64,000 bases of DNA from Nocardia arthritidis (GCF_011801145.1 NZ_CP046172.1:6882001-6946000); one strand, 5' to 3'. Shown: positions 1 to 8,740, counted from the stretch's first letter. Notes: generated from the letters alone by a model not told the origin. A program made the numbers and translations.

Positions 1-131
1 ACGATCGCCGTCCGATGGGACGGGTTATCCGCTCGTGCCCGCGTGCGTGCCAGCATCGCCGCACCCGCCGCGGCCCCGAATGTCGTCGCGCCCCGCAGCA
101 GCGCGCGCCGGGTCAATAGCGACCTGTCCAC
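1..131 (-). CDS. Tat-exported protein, N-terminal fragment (runs off window)
   Basis: Only about 43 codons are inside the window. From a GTG at 131 the protein reads as a twin-arginine signal (TRRALLRGATTFGAAAG) followed by a small-residue stretch and a likely cleavage region near ARADN. AGGAAGGG lies about 10 bases before the GTG. An ATG at 141 is in another frame. The gene follows the acetoacetate-decarboxylase-like gene by 19 bases, so it is probably the third gene of that operon. The mature domain is outside the window, so no function can be given. Confidence 0.55.
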   Translation of the reverse strand, partial: MDRSLLTRRALLRGATTFGAAAGAAMLARTRARADNPSHRTAI

Positions 132-150
132 CGCCGATCATCCCTTCCTG

Positions 151-1005
151 TTATCGAAAATCGCCGCTGAGCAGGTCGAAATTCGCCGCGGGCACATAGG
201 CGCCCAGGAATTTTCCGCTCGGAATCAGCTGCCGCAGTTGATCACTGCCCTTGGTCGACACCTCGACCTCGAGCAGTTCCACCGCGGGCGCATAACCGTC
301 GATACCGACGCGGCGGCTCTGGACGACCCGGCCATCGGCCAATTGCTGTTCGATGGACAAGAATCCGGGCGCCTGCACCAGACCGGCGAGCTGGATCACC
401 GGGATCCGCGTGCCGCGCAGTTTCGAGGTGATACTCACCTCCCAGCCCGCACCGCGCGCGGATATCGTTTTGCCGGGTGCGGGCACGCCGCCGGAGAATT
501 CCGCGAGGGTTTTCGGCATAGCCCACCGCTCACGCGCCGACCGCATGCTGACGCCGCTGTCCACCGGGAGGAAGGGGATCGTCATATGTGCACCGCCGGT
601 ACGGCCGTAGTTGAGTACCCCGGCGAGCTCGTTATACGGACCCAGGTCCGACTGATAATGCGCGAACCAGGAAACCTTGCCCAGCAACGTCGCGTCGTAG
701 TCGAGTGCGGGGGTGAGTAGGTTACGGTCCTTCGGATCGGCCCCGGAGAACCAGACGACGAACCCGTCGGCACGCACCCGCCATGGCGCGGTATTCGATT
801 CGCGCGGGGCCCGTGCGATCATGCTGTCGGTCAGCCGGGCCTCCGGAATGGACGACGGAACTGTCGTCCATTCGGTGACGACTCCGGGTTCCGCCGCGGC
901 ATTCTGCTGGTCGAGGATGACCGGCAGCAGCATTACGCCTGCGGTGAGTGCGATATGCAATAATTTCCGACCGGTCCGCAGCGCGGCTCGACGTGACGAA
1001 ATCAT
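151..1005 (-). CDS. Exported acetoacetate-decarboxylase-like protein 1
   Basis: A 284-aa protein of the acetoacetate decarboxylase (ADC) fold. An N-terminal export signal (SRRAALRTGRKLLHIALTAG and a hydrophobic run ending near NAAAEPG) precedes the ADC-like domain. Family-like segments are GPYNELAGVLNYGR, HMTIPFLPVDS and MPKTLAEFSG; the Lys of PKTLA lies where ADC has its Schiff-base lysine. The ATG at 1005 is preferred because GGAG lies 6 bases upstream; ATG 1017 and a TTG overlapping the upstream stop are alternatives. It is paralogous to the next gene upstream and transcribed with it. ADC enzymes are normally cytoplasmic, so an exported version probably acts on some other keto or lipid-like substrate, or binds rather than catalyses. 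Substrate unknown. Confidence 0.75.
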   Translation of the reverse strand: MISSRRAALRTGRKLLHIALTAGVMLLPVILDQQNAAAEPGVVTEWTTVPSSIPEARLTDSMIARAPRESNTAPWRVRADGFVVWFSGADPKDRNLLTPALDYDATLLGKVSWFAHYQSDLGPYNELAGVLNYGRTGGAHMTIPFLPVDSGVSMRSARERWAMPKTLAEFSGGVPAPGKTISARGAGWEVSITSKLRGTRIPVIQLAGLVQAPGFLSIEQQLADGRVVQSRRVGIDGYAPAVELLEVEVSTKGSDQLRQLIPSGKFLGAYVPAANFDLLSGDFR

Positions 1006-1061
1006 GAAATTCTCCATCAACTGATCTACTTCGGGTGCCGCGTCTGGGGATGCTGAACGCT

Positions 1062-1958
1062 TCAATTCATGCCCGGCTGATCGAACCCGAGTTTCTCGAA
1101 GGCGAAATAACCGGCGGGATAGATGCCGCTCGGCAGGAGTGCCCGTAGTTCATCGCTGCCCTCTGTTTTCACCGTGACGACGGCGAGCCGAACCGAGGCG
1201 GACATGCCACCGAGTCGCAGACTGCGTAAGGTCTTGAGCCCACAGGCCGGTGACGGCTGTTCGAAAGAGATCTGCTGCGGCATCCGAATGTACTCGACGA
1301 ATTCTGGCAGTGTCATGCTGATATTTCCGGGCAATGGTTTGGAGGATACCGAGACCGACCATCCCGGACCGCTCGCGGTGAGTGTCTCGCCGAGACGCGG
1401 GCTACCGGTGAAGTCGGCGAGCGTTTTCGGAAATCCCCAGTTGTTGCGCCCGTTCTTGGCGGTATCCGGACTGTCCACCGGTATGAACGGTGTATGCATG
1501 TAGATACCGGGTTTCGAAATACGGCCGTATTGGATCATGGTGTCGATCTCGTTGTACGGACCCACCGGCGTATACGAATATCTGGTGGTGAACCCCCATC
1601 GCATCATCGGTAGCGCGGTATCACGGATTTCCGCGGGCAGTAGGAAAGTGTCGCTGGGCCTGGGCCACATCGCCCACAGCACCAATCCGTCCGATGAGCT
1701 GAGATCCCACGGCGCCGGGATATCGGGGCCCTTTCTGATTCGCTGCTTCATCTGATCGGTGAGCCGCGCCTCCGGGATGGTCGACGAGATCGATTCCCAG
1801 GCGTCCGTCTCACACCGGCGCGGTGCCGCATCCGCCGCCGAAACGGCCGCGGTGAGCATGGATCCGACGGCGAGCACGGTGAGGAGAAATCCTCCGGTCC
1901 GGTGCGCGGCGCGTGCCCTTCGACGGCTTCTCGAACGCAATGCGTAATCCCAGATCAC
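1062..1958 (-). CDS. Exported acetoacetate-decarboxylase-like protein 2
   Basis: A 298-aa paralogue of the following gene with the same segments: ISSTIPEARLTDQM, GPYNEIDTMIQYGR, HTPFIPVDS and GFPKTLADFTG with the candidate active-site Lys. The start is taken as GTG 1958, giving IWDYAL, an arginine-rich n-region, a hydrophobic segment (FLLTVLAVGSMLTAAVSAA) and an Ala-X-Ala cleavage region. GAGAGG lies about 8 bases upstream. The frame stays open to 2387, but that extension has no protein-like character. It is the first gene of an operon divergent from the LysR gene at 2440, the classic arrangement for a LysR target. The reaction is not predictable from sequence. Confidence 0.75.
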   Translation of the reverse strand: MIWDYALRSRSRRRARAAHRTGGFLLTVLAVGSMLTAAVSAADAAPRRCETDAWESISSTIPEARLTDQMKQRIRKGPDIPAPWDLSSSDGLVLWAMWPRPSDTFLLPAEIRDTALPMMRWGFTTRYSYTPVGPYNEIDTMIQYGRISKPGIYMHTPFIPVDSPDTAKNGRNNWGFPKTLADFTGSPRLGETLTASGPGWSVSVSSKPLPGNISMTLPEFVEYIRMPQQISFEQPSPACGLKTLRSLRLGGMSASVRLAVVTVKTEGSDELRALLPSGIYPAGYFAFEKLGFDQPGMN

Positions 1959-2439
1959 CAATGTCCCTCTCGTTCCCGGCCCTCGGATTTCGGTGGCCGC
2001 CGCGGCATCCCTTTGCTTCGCAGCGACAGAGTAGGTGGCCGATCGGTTACCTACCAGCCGGTCCATTACGCTTTCAAGATAATTGAGATTCGTCTCAACG
2101 TCCGCGCCGTAAGTGATAATTTCGGCCAGAAAAAGGCGGATCCGGCCATCGCCGCCGAACTGTTGAGATGGCCGTCCGCAGTCGTTCATTTCAGTACCTG
2201 CGGAAGTTTTCCGAGACATGATTCCACGCGTTGTTTCGTAACCAGGGTATTTCATTTGATTGACCCGTAAAGGTGACTCAGCTAACAGGCCGCAGACGTT
2301 AACATTTCGTTGACGCCCCGGGTTTTCGGCGCATATGATCCGTCTACCAGTCGAGGTGGTGTTCACAAATCTGCTATACACCGTCACATCCTCGGTACCT
2401 GCCGATCTTCAGCTATCCGCTCGATACCGAAAGACTTCG
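1959..2439. promoter_or_regulatory. Divergent intergenic region between ADC-like operon and LysR gene
   Basis: About 480 bases without a convincing gene separate the two divergent genes. It is locally AT-richer (for example around 2290-2315, with GTTAAC at 2298 close to a GTTGAC). By the usual LysR arrangement it should hold both promoters and the regulator's T-N11-A-type operator. No specific operator could be assigned by eye. Confidence 0.4.
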
Positions 2440-3357
2440 ATGCCTGAACAAGCTCTCTTGGCCTCCAGCGCTATTACGCTGCGACAGTTCGACTATTTTG
2501 TGAGCGCGGTCCGCCTCGGTTCGATGTCCGCCGCCGCCAAAAGATTCGGGGTGACCCCCTCCGCGATGTCGCATTCGATCGGCGCGCTGGAGAACTCGCT
2601 GGGTCACAAATTGTTCAGCCCCGATTCGCGGCGGTCGAGCCTGACCAAATTCGGCAGAGAATTCTTCACCCAGGCATCGAATGTCGTCGATTCCGCACAC
2701 GGGGCGATGGTCATGGGGCAAACCTTCAACGAAAGCGTGCTGACCATCGGAACCTCGCCGACGATCGCCCGTAAGCTCATGCCGCCGATCATCGGCAGGA
2801 TGCGGCACACCCGGAATTTCGGGACCATCGATGTGCGGACGTTCGCCAACGGGTACCAGTTGTCCTCGGCGCTCGGCCACGGCAGCATCGACGTTGCGCT
2901 GGGTCCCTTGGATAAGACGCCGGGCCAGGCACACGTCTTCGGCTTCGAGGAACTCGTCGTCGCGTGCCGGTCCGATCTACGGAATCGTCTCGACGGTTCC
3001 TGGCAGCAGCTGGCCCGACTCCCCTGGATCGGCTACGGAACGAGCTCGGAGATCGCGGGAATTCTGGCCCAGGAATCGGGCCGGGCGGGTGTCGAAATCA
3101 GGTATGCGGTGCTGGCGCCGGACGTCGCGACGGTATTGAGCCTGGTCGAGCACGGCATCGGAGTGGCGGTGGTGCCACGGATGGCGCTGCTCGGCTGCTC
3201 GCCGCAACTGTCCTATATCAGCCCGACGCCCACGATCACCAGGAAGCTGGCCTTACACACGAAAGATATGTCACCGCATGTCGAGCGATTCGTCAAGCTG
3301 CTCACCGACCTCGAATTGCGCAAGAAATTGAGCGCGGCAGGACTGTTCGAGATCTGA
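2440..3357 (+). CDS. LysR-family transcriptional regulator 1
   Basis: A 305-aa LysR-type regulator. The winged helix-turn-helix is at residues about 10-70 (LRQFDYFVSAVRLGSMSAAA, then TPSAMSHSIGALENSLGHKL), followed by the usual linker helix and a periplasmic-binding-like effector domain (GSIDVALGPL, GVEIRYAVLAPDVATVLSL, GIGVAVVP). The start is the ATG at 2440; the open frame extends to 2335 but the homology begins after 2440. It is divergent from the exported ADC-like operon and coupled to the Hsp70-like gene (stop and start share one base, TGATG). It is the same length as, and clearly paralogous to, the LysR at 59278-60195. Target and ligand unknown. Confidence 0.9.
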   Translation: MPEQALLASSAITLRQFDYFVSAVRLGSMSAAAKRFGVTPSAMSHSIGALENSLGHKLFSPDSRRSSLTKFGREFFTQASNVVDSAHGAMVMGQTFNESVLTIGTSPTIARKLMPPIIGRMRHTRNFGTIDVRTFANGYQLSSALGHGSIDVALGPLDKTPGQAHVFGFEELVVACRSDLRNRLDGSWQQLARLPWIGYGTSSEIAGILAQESGRAGVEIRYAVLAPDVATVLSLVEHGIGVAVVPRMALLGCSPQLSYISPTPTITRKLALHTKDMSPHVERFVKLLTDLELRKKLSAAGLFEI

Positions 3358-4370
3358 TGCCCTCTCCTATTCGGATATTGCGGGGACATTTTGGCATGGC
3401 GAACGTGTGGAACAGAACGGCAGACTCGGGACAGCGCCGCGACACTGTCGGGATCGGGTTGACCATCGGCACGGTGAACACCGTATTCGCGGTGGCGACC
3501 CGCGATGCCGGACTATCGGTGCGCACCGCACGCACCGGCGTCCACCTCGATCCCGAAGATAATGGCCGCGTGCGTGCACCGAGCGAATCCGGTTCGACCA
3601 TCACCGATTTCGCCGATCTTGCGAACGATTCCGAAGCGATATCGGTCGATGGACAGCTGTGGTCACCGCCGAAGCTGATCGCGGCAGTCGTCCGTAATCG
3701 GCTGACGTCGGCGCCGACCGGCGCGGCCGTCGTCTCGACCTATCCGGCATGCTATTCGAACAAACAGGTGGCTCTGCTGCGGCAAGCGCACGATTCGGCG
3801 GGCGGGCGGCGGGTGCGGATGGTGCCGGAACCGATCGCCGCCGTGGAGTGGCTCCGGCACGAGCACGGTCACTCGGACAGCCGTCCCATCCTGGTCTACG
3901 ACCTCGGTGCGAACAGCCTCGACATCACCGTTGTCCGCGCCGATCCGGACTGCGGCTGCTATGAGATCGCCGGAACATCCACGCGCTCATACGAATTCGG
4001 CGGCAGACCACTCAGCGCGCTGATCGCGCGGCAGGCCGCGACGATATCGGCAACAGGCTTCGACCAGCCGCATTCGGAGGTCGTGGACGTGGTGAAGGTG
4101 CGGAGCGCACATATTCGCGACTCCATGAGCCTCGTTCGGGAGACGGTCTGGCAAGCGGGTATGCCGATGTCGGAGATCGGCCGAATTCTGGTGGTGGGCG
4201 GGGCCTGCCGGGGACCCGAAGCGATGTATGTGCTCTCGGAGCTCGGCCCACAGGTGGTGCGGTCGGCCGATCCCGGACAGTGCGGCGCCGTCGGGGCCGC
4301 ACTGTACGCGGCGCGCAGTCCCTGCTCCGCGGAACGAGATTCGCACTTCGCGGCCCATGGCCAGCGGTAA
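3357..4370 (+). CDS. Truncated Hsp70/actin-fold ATPase-like protein
   Basis: A 337-aa protein with the nucleotide-binding features of the Hsp70/actin superfamily: phosphate-1 loop GIGLTIGTVNTVFAV near the N-terminus, VPEPIAAVEWL, phosphate-2 loop LVYDLGANSLDITVV, and adenosine motif ILVVGGACRGPEAM near the C-terminus. It has about half the length of DnaK and no substrate-binding domain, so it is not a general chaperone. The ATG overlaps the LysR stop, so translation is coupled. Actinomycetes carry many such stand-alone Hsp70-like proteins of unknown role. A shorter relative sits beside the second LysR at the other end of the window. It may work with the regulator, but this is inference. Confidence 0.75.
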   Translation: MPSPIRILRGHFGMANVWNRTADSGQRRDTVGIGLTIGTVNTVFAVATRDAGLSVRTARTGVHLDPEDNGRVRAPSESGSTITDFADLANDSEAISVDGQLWSPPKLIAAVVRNRLTSAPTGAAVVSTYPACYSNKQVALLRQAHDSAGGRRVRMVPEPIAAVEWLRHEHGHSDSRPILVYDLGANSLDITVVRADPDCGCYEIAGTSTRSYEFGGRPLSALIARQAATISATGFDQPHSEVVDVVKVRSAHIRDSMSLVRETVWQAGMPMSEIGRILVVGGACRGPEAMYVLSELGPQVVRSADPGQCGAVGAALYAARSPCSAERDSHFAAHGQR

Positions 4371-4399
4371 TTTCCGGAGTCGCGACACCATCGCTGATG

Positions 4400-4550
4400 G
4401 CACTGGCCATGCAGTCGGATTCGGCGTGGGATGTGGCGCTGGGCCCGCTCCAGTCGTCGGCGAAGTTCACGCGAACCATCGGCGACGACGAATTGGCCGT
4501 GGCATGCGCGCCGGGCGGGAGTGCGGATCCGGTACGCCGTCACCGCACCG
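4400..4550 (+). pseudogene. LysR-family effector-domain remnant
   Basis: Translated in one frame, 4400-4519 gives DSAWDVALGPLQSSAKF and IGDDELAVACAPG. These match the LysR at 59278-60195 (VDLALGPLRRSSAKF, IGDEELVVACPP). In another frame 4509-4550 gives RRAGVRIRYAVTAP, identical to a segment of that regulator. The roughly 35 residues normally between them are missing and the frame has changed, so this is a deleted, frameshifted copy. It follows the Hsp70-like gene on the same strand, the same order as at the right end of the window. Confidence 0.75.
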
Positions 4551-4683
4551 AATCATCGAGGCGACGACAACAGTCACCGAGGTCGCGCTGACGGCCAACC
4601 AGCGTCGTTGCGAGACGAGGACACCAGCGGTAGACGGCGACGCGCCACCCGTCGCGCCGCCGTACCGCATTCACACGGTGCCC

Positions 4684-5178
4684 CTATAACACCACAGCGA
4701 GGACGATCGCCAGGTTGAGGATCGCGGTGACCTTGGTGTTCGCGCCTTGCAGCGACCGTGTGCCTGTGCCCGCTTCGGTCTCGCCCGAGGGGTCGATCCC
4801 AGCGCCTGTACCGGACTCGACCACCGTCGAGGCGCCGGTGATGGTGCGAGTTTCGTTCACCGTGGCCACCGCCCCGGTGTTGAAGGTGATCGTGTCCGTG
4901 GTTTGCGTGACGATCTCCACGCCGGTGTCAATGGTGGCGGAGCCGCTGATGCTGACGGTGGCCGAGGTGATAGCCGGGTCCGTCGGTGAGGAGCAGCCGG
5001 TCAAGGTGCCTGTGCCGTCGACAGTCTGATCGGGATGCACCAACAGCCTGAAGGAGCCTCCCGTGCATGCCACATCCACCACCGTTTGAGCATTGGTGGT
5101 ACCGGCGAGCACCCCGGGAACCGCCAGCGTTGCGGCGATGGCCAGCACGCCTGCGGATTTGCGAATACTGCTGAACAT
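4684..5178 (-). CDS. Small exported protein of unknown function
   Basis: A 164-aa protein with a clear Sec signal peptide (hydrophobic core GVLAIAATLAVPGVLAG, cleavage near TNAQ). The mature part is Thr/Ser/Gly-rich and probably beta-structured (CTGGSFRLLVHP, then repeated short TxT-type strands). It ends in a short hydrophobic tail (ILNLAIVLAVVL) that could anchor it. The start is ATG 5178, with GAGGAGG about 5 bases upstream; the open frame further upstream is not protein-like. It lies near two other small exported proteins that also begin their mature part with a Cys-X-Gly-Gly motif, but is only distantly similar to them. Function unknown. Confidence 0.7.
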   Translation of the reverse strand: MFSSIRKSAGVLAIAATLAVPGVLAGTTNAQTVVDVACTGGSFRLLVHPDQTVDGTGTLTGCSSPTDPAITSATVSISGSATIDTGVEIVTQTTDTITFNTGAVATVNETRTITGASTVVESGTGAGIDPSGETEAGTGTRSLQGANTKVTAILNLAIVLAVVL

Positions 5179-5489
5179 GACGTCCTCCTCAGGACGGAGG
5201 TCCGGCGTCGACCAATCTCTTTGTGACCGGCATAACGAACCTGTGACATGTTTTTCGTCACATACCTGCCGGTCGTTACGTAACTTGCATGGCCACCGCC
5301 CGGCGATCACCGGTGTACAGCCGGGACCACCGACGACCCATGCACACCTTCGAACAAAAAATCTCAGGCGTGGTCTGGCTGCACTTCTACCAACCGGCCG
5401 GTGAATAAGCTCAGTGGCTGGGGTTTCCGCTGATTGCTGCTTGTCGCCGAACTCGCCGACCGAGGCATCGACGGTTGGCTGGAATTGGA

Positions 5490-5575
5490 ATGTCCCTGAT
5501 CTGCTGTGACATCGAGGACGGTGTCACAGCGGATTTCCTGGCCCCGGCGGACATCGAGCCCGCTGAACTGCGCTG
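5490..5575 (-). pseudogene. LysR helix-turn-helix remnant
   Basis: On the minus strand this stretch encodes GSMSAGARKSAVTPSSMSQQ, matching the DNA-binding segment of the LysR at 59278-60195 (GSMSAAARKFGVSPSAMSQQ). The bases are also similar to 60065-60120. Flanking sequence is not LysR-like. It is a second, independent LysR fragment in this region, on the opposite strand to the one at 4400. Confidence 0.65.
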
Positions 5576-5923
5576 ACGAAATAGGCCGGTATCGCTGGAT
5601 ACGAACAGAACACTCGCGACGGTAGCGCTCCGATTCCGAGGCGGGTGGATGGATGACCGGGCCTTACACCATATTGAAGAAGAGCTCATGCTCCTGGCCC
5701 GGATCGACTACCGACCCTACACTTCGCCTCGAAGTTCACATGCACCCGCGTTTGTCGCCGAATTTCTGTTGATCATTTCGGCTCAGCAAAATGGTTCGCC
5801 ACAACGGAGTCGGGATTCCGGTTATCGAATTCGACAGGCGAGAAGACCGGGGCCGCGATCACAGGAATGAATAAGCGCGTCAGTTCCACACTCTCACCAT
5901 CCACGAAAGACAGGTGTTCATAG

Positions 5924-6439
5924 ATGTTGTCCGCACGACGAGTCGCCGCAGCTACGTTGACAGCCGCCGCACTGTTCGCTCCGCTGTGCCTCGGCGGAAC
6001 CGCGACGGCGACCCCGCTTCAGGGTTCCTGCTCGGGTGGCGCGGTTAATTTCTCCACCAACCCCATCGGTTTGGTTCAGGGCCCGATCGGCGCGACATTC
6101 GTCGGCAACTTCGGCGGTTGCCAGGGCACGCCCGCGGGCGGCGGCACCTTCGTCGGGCAGTTCACCGGCTCCGGGAACTGCCTCGACGTCGCAGGCCAGG
6201 TGAACGCCAAGTTCAACTGGGCCAACGGTGAGGTCAGCACGCTGGTCGGTCCGTGGCGGGTGCCCGGCGGACTCGGCGCGCCCATGATCAACACCCTGGC
6301 CATCGTCGACGGACCTGGTGCCGGTGGTCAGTTGGTTGTCGACCAGGCCGCGGTGGACGGCCTGTCCCAGACCGGCCCGTGCGCCATCAACTCGGTGCGC
6401 TACCTGAACGTCGGCGTCAGCAACCTGCGCTTCAGCTGA
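5924..6439 (+). CDS. Small exported protein, WANGE/GPWRVPGG family
   Basis: A 171-aa exported protein. The signal peptide (RRVAAATLTAAALFAPLCLG) is followed by a domain of about 140 residues starting at CSGGAVNF. Conserved landmarks shared with the next gene are GNFGGCQGTP, FTGSGNCLDVAG, WANGEVST and GPWRVPGG. Four cysteines suggest two disulfides. The function of this domain is not known to me. A 12-bp hairpin follows the stop. The neighbouring paralogue carries the same domain behind a membrane anchor, so this may be the released form of a secreted/anchored pair. Confidence 0.75.
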   Translation: MLSARRVAAATLTAAALFAPLCLGGTATATPLQGSCSGGAVNFSTNPIGLVQGPIGATFVGNFGGCQGTPAGGGTFVGQFTGSGNCLDVAGQVNAKFNWANGEVSTLVGPWRVPGGLGAPMINTLAIVDGPGAGGQLVVDQAAVDGLSQTGPCAINSVRYLNVGVSNLRFS

Positions 6440-6449
6440 CATCTCAGCA

Positions 6450-6480
6450 CGGTGGCGCCGGTATTCACCCGGCGCCGCCG
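6450..6480 (+). terminator. Hairpin terminator after the exported protein gene
   Basis: GGCGCCGG (6454-6461), a 7-base loop, and CCGGCGCC (6469-6476), extended by about four further pairs on each side. No T-run follows, which is common in actinomycetes. It starts 10 bases after the stop at 6439. Confidence 0.6.
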
Positions 6481-6530
6481 TGGTCGCTCCCCCGCCGTCC
6501 GATACTCATTCCGACCTGCGAAGGAAACTC

Positions 6531-7262
6531 GTGGATTATCGCTATCTACCACGAAACCCGCTCCCCACCGGATGGCTGGCAGCGGCGATGATCGTGGTCG
6601 TGGTCGGCGTCTCCGGCGCCGTAGGTGGCTGGGTCTCGGATATCGAACGGCACGCGAAGGGTACGACCGTATATTCGAGCGACGATTCCGACGAATCGTT
6701 CCGGACTCGCCTACCGTCCACCCGGACCAGAGCGCTCCCCGCACCGTCACCGGCAGTGGCCGCACCGGCCGAGACATCCGCGGCCGCCGAGCCCCCGCCG
6801 GTCAGCACCGCGGACCCGGTCCCGGCCCGAACGGTACGTACCGGTGCCGAATGTTCCGGTGGCACCATCAATTTCACCGCGAGCCCGGTGCGGCTGGCAA
6901 ACAGCCCGATCGACGCGACGGTCACCGGCAACCTCGTCGGCTGCCGGAACACACCGTCGGCCACTGCGACCGTCCGCGGCGACTTCACCGGCGCGGGCAA
7001 CTGCCTCGACGTCGCTGGCCGGGTCGACGGCACGTTCACCTGGGCCAACGGCGAGATCAGCACGGTTGTCGGTCCGTGGCGGGTGCCCGGCGGCGCGGGC
7101 GCGCCCCAAACGAACACGGTCGTCATCACCCGCGGCCCCGGCACCGGCAAGCAACTGCTCATCGACCAAGGTCCCGTCGACGGTCGATCCCAGGTCGGTC
7201 ACTGCCTCACCGCCGCGGGTCGCAATATCAGCTTGCCTATCAACGGCATACACGTCAGCTGA
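6531..7262 (+). CDS. Membrane-anchored paralogue of the WANGE/GPWRVPGG protein
   Basis: A 243-aa protein from GTG 6531, chosen because GAAGGA lies 6 bases upstream; a GTG at 6480 is a weaker alternative. A short positively charged N-terminus, one transmembrane segment (WLAAAMIVVVVGVSGAVGG) and a Pro/Ala-rich stalk of about 70 residues lead to the same domain as the preceding protein (ECSGGTINF, GNLVGCRNTP, FTGAGNCLDVAG, WANGEIST, GPWRVPGG). The domain should lie outside the membrane. The gene is 91 bases downstream of its paralogue with a terminator between them, so it may have its own promoter. Function unknown. Confidence 0.75.
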   Translation: MDYRYLPRNPLPTGWLAAAMIVVVVGVSGAVGGWVSDIERHAKGTTVYSSDDSDESFRTRLPSTRTRALPAPSPAVAAPAETSAAAEPPPVSTADPVPARTVRTGAECSGGTINFTASPVRLANSPIDATVTGNLVGCRNTPSATATVRGDFTGAGNCLDVAGRVDGTFTWANGEISTVVGPWRVPGGAGAPQTNTVVITRGPGTGKQLLIDQGPVDGRSQVGHCLTAAGRNISLPINGIHVS

Positions 7263-7642
7263 TAGTCCTGCCGATTGCCGAAGGTCGGCTCCGCCCCAAG
7301 CGGGCTTGGACAACTACTCGATGCGATGGACCGGCACGCGGCGTCTACGCCGGGTTCCGCGCTTGAACAGGCCAGGTCGCGGACCCCTACCACGTTCGAT
7401 GTACTCAGATCTGGCCGATATGCAGATGGCTGGGCGGGCATGCCTCGCCCGCGCACACCGTCGTCGGTGTGCTCCTCGATGCTCGAGCGATGCGTCCGAA
7501 GCGGAACGCACGGGCCCCTGGGTACCTGACGGCGTCGTCTCGGCGTGCAAGCGCGTGCGTTGTGCGTCCGACAGGTTGCTGTGGTGGAAAACATGGTCGA
7601 TATCGTGCATTTTCTTTGTTCGCCATTGTTATCGTCAGTGGC
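7263..7642. other. Intergenic region, no gene seen
   Basis: About 380 bases. Open frames occur on both strands but their translations are Arg/Ser/Pro-rich without recognisable features. It probably holds the promoter of the Lrp-type regulator. Confidence 0.5.
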
Positions 7643-8650
7643 GTGCCTCGGGAACTGGAGGAGACCGATCGGCGGATCGTGACCGCACTGATTTCCGATC
7701 CGCGCGCGTCCTGGCGTGAGTTGGCGCAGCGGCTGGAACTGTCCGAGCGCACCGTGGTGCGCCGAGCCATCCCGCTGTATGAGAACGGCGTCCTGCATGC
7801 CTCGGCCGTGCGAAATCCGTGTTGTTTTCCGGAGATGCTCGTGCTGACCCTGCGGCTCAAATGCGTGCGGGAACGGATCAGCGCGATCGGCGATGCCCTG
7901 GCCCGCAGGCCGGACACCATCAGTGTGGTTGTGCTCGATGGCGGTAACGAGATCAGTGCGCTGGTGCAGTTGGACGGTCCGCAGGAGCGGGACGCGTTGC
8001 TGCTGCGGGACCTTCCCGCGACAGCCGCGGTGACCTCGTGGACGGCGCAGCGCGTGCAGCGGATATTTCCTACTTCGGACCCGGAACACCCGCCCGCTGC
8101 CACGGAGCTGAATCTGGGACAAAGCACGCCCGGACCCGCGCGGCCACCCAACCTACTCGAGGTCGACGAAGCGCTGATCCAGGCGCTGATCCGCAACGGC
8201 CGCGCCAGCTATACCGAGCTCGCCGCGGCGGCCGGTGTCACCGCGCATACCGCGCGGCGCCGACTGGATACGCTGCTGCGGGAATACGTGATCCGCCCGA
8301 TGACGGTGGTCGACCTCGCCCTGATCGGACTGAAATGCCAAGCGCTGCTGTGGCTTACGGTGCAACCGGGTGCATTGGAGGCGGTCGGTCGCAGGCTGGG
8401 TGTGCATCCGATGGTGTTCGCCGCCTCCGCCGTCAGTGGGCCGACCAATCTGGTGGTGGCCGTCGCCGCGCCCGGACACGACGAGATGTACGAGTTCGTC
8501 ACCCGGACGGTCGGGGCGATCCCCGAGGTCATGACGGTGGAAACATCCGAGATTCTGGCCTCGGTCAAGCGCAGCGGGTTGCGGTGCCCGACGCCGTGGC
8601 CGCAGTCGCGCGGCAGTAACGGGCAGGCAGTGACCGCGAGCACGCATTAA
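7643..8650 (+). CDS. Double-domain Lrp/AsnC-family regulator
   Basis: A 335-aa protein made of two Lrp/AsnC-like halves. The first begins ELEETDRRIVTALISDPRAS with an HTH (LAQRLELSERTVVRR) and a RAM-like effector part. The second begins LLEVDEALIQALIRNGRASY with a second HTH (LAAAAGVTAHTARRRLDTLL) and a second RAM-like part (VVAVAAPGHDEMYEFVTRTV). Two-module AsnC proteins are common in actinomycetes. The start is taken as GTG 7643, just before PRELEETDRR; no clear ribosome site is visible. It converges on the large lipid-synthase operon with 90 bases between them and is a candidate regulator of it, but nothing in the sequence proves this. Confidence 0.8.
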   Translation: MPRELEETDRRIVTALISDPRASWRELAQRLELSERTVVRRAIPLYENGVLHASAVRNPCCFPEMLVLTLRLKCVRERISAIGDALARRPDTISVVVLDGGNEISALVQLDGPQERDALLLRDLPATAAVTSWTAQRVQRIFPTSDPEHPPAATELNLGQSTPGPARPPNLLEVDEALIQALIRNGRASYTELAAAAGVTAHTARRRLDTLLREYVIRPMTVVDLALIGLKCQALLWLTVQPGALEAVGRRLGVHPMVFAASAVSGPTNLVVAVAAPGHDEMYEFVTRTVGAIPEVMTVETSEILASVKRSGLRCPTPWPQSRGSNGQAVTASTH

Positions 8651-8740
8651 TCGGTCTGGCTGCAGCGGTCCGCGCGGTTACGCCGAACGGGCGAGTTCGG
8701 CAACCGTCCCGGCCCCGTATATACGCGCAGGCCGATCGCG

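Noticed and set aside
1959..2387. N-terminal extension of the second ADC-like protein
   Set aside because: The extension lacks protein character, and a signal peptide with a good ribosome site begins at 1958.
3357..4370. DnaK chaperone
   Set aside because: It is only 337 aa, lacks the substrate-binding domain, and has no grpE or dnaJ nearby. It is kept as an Hsp70-like ATPase.
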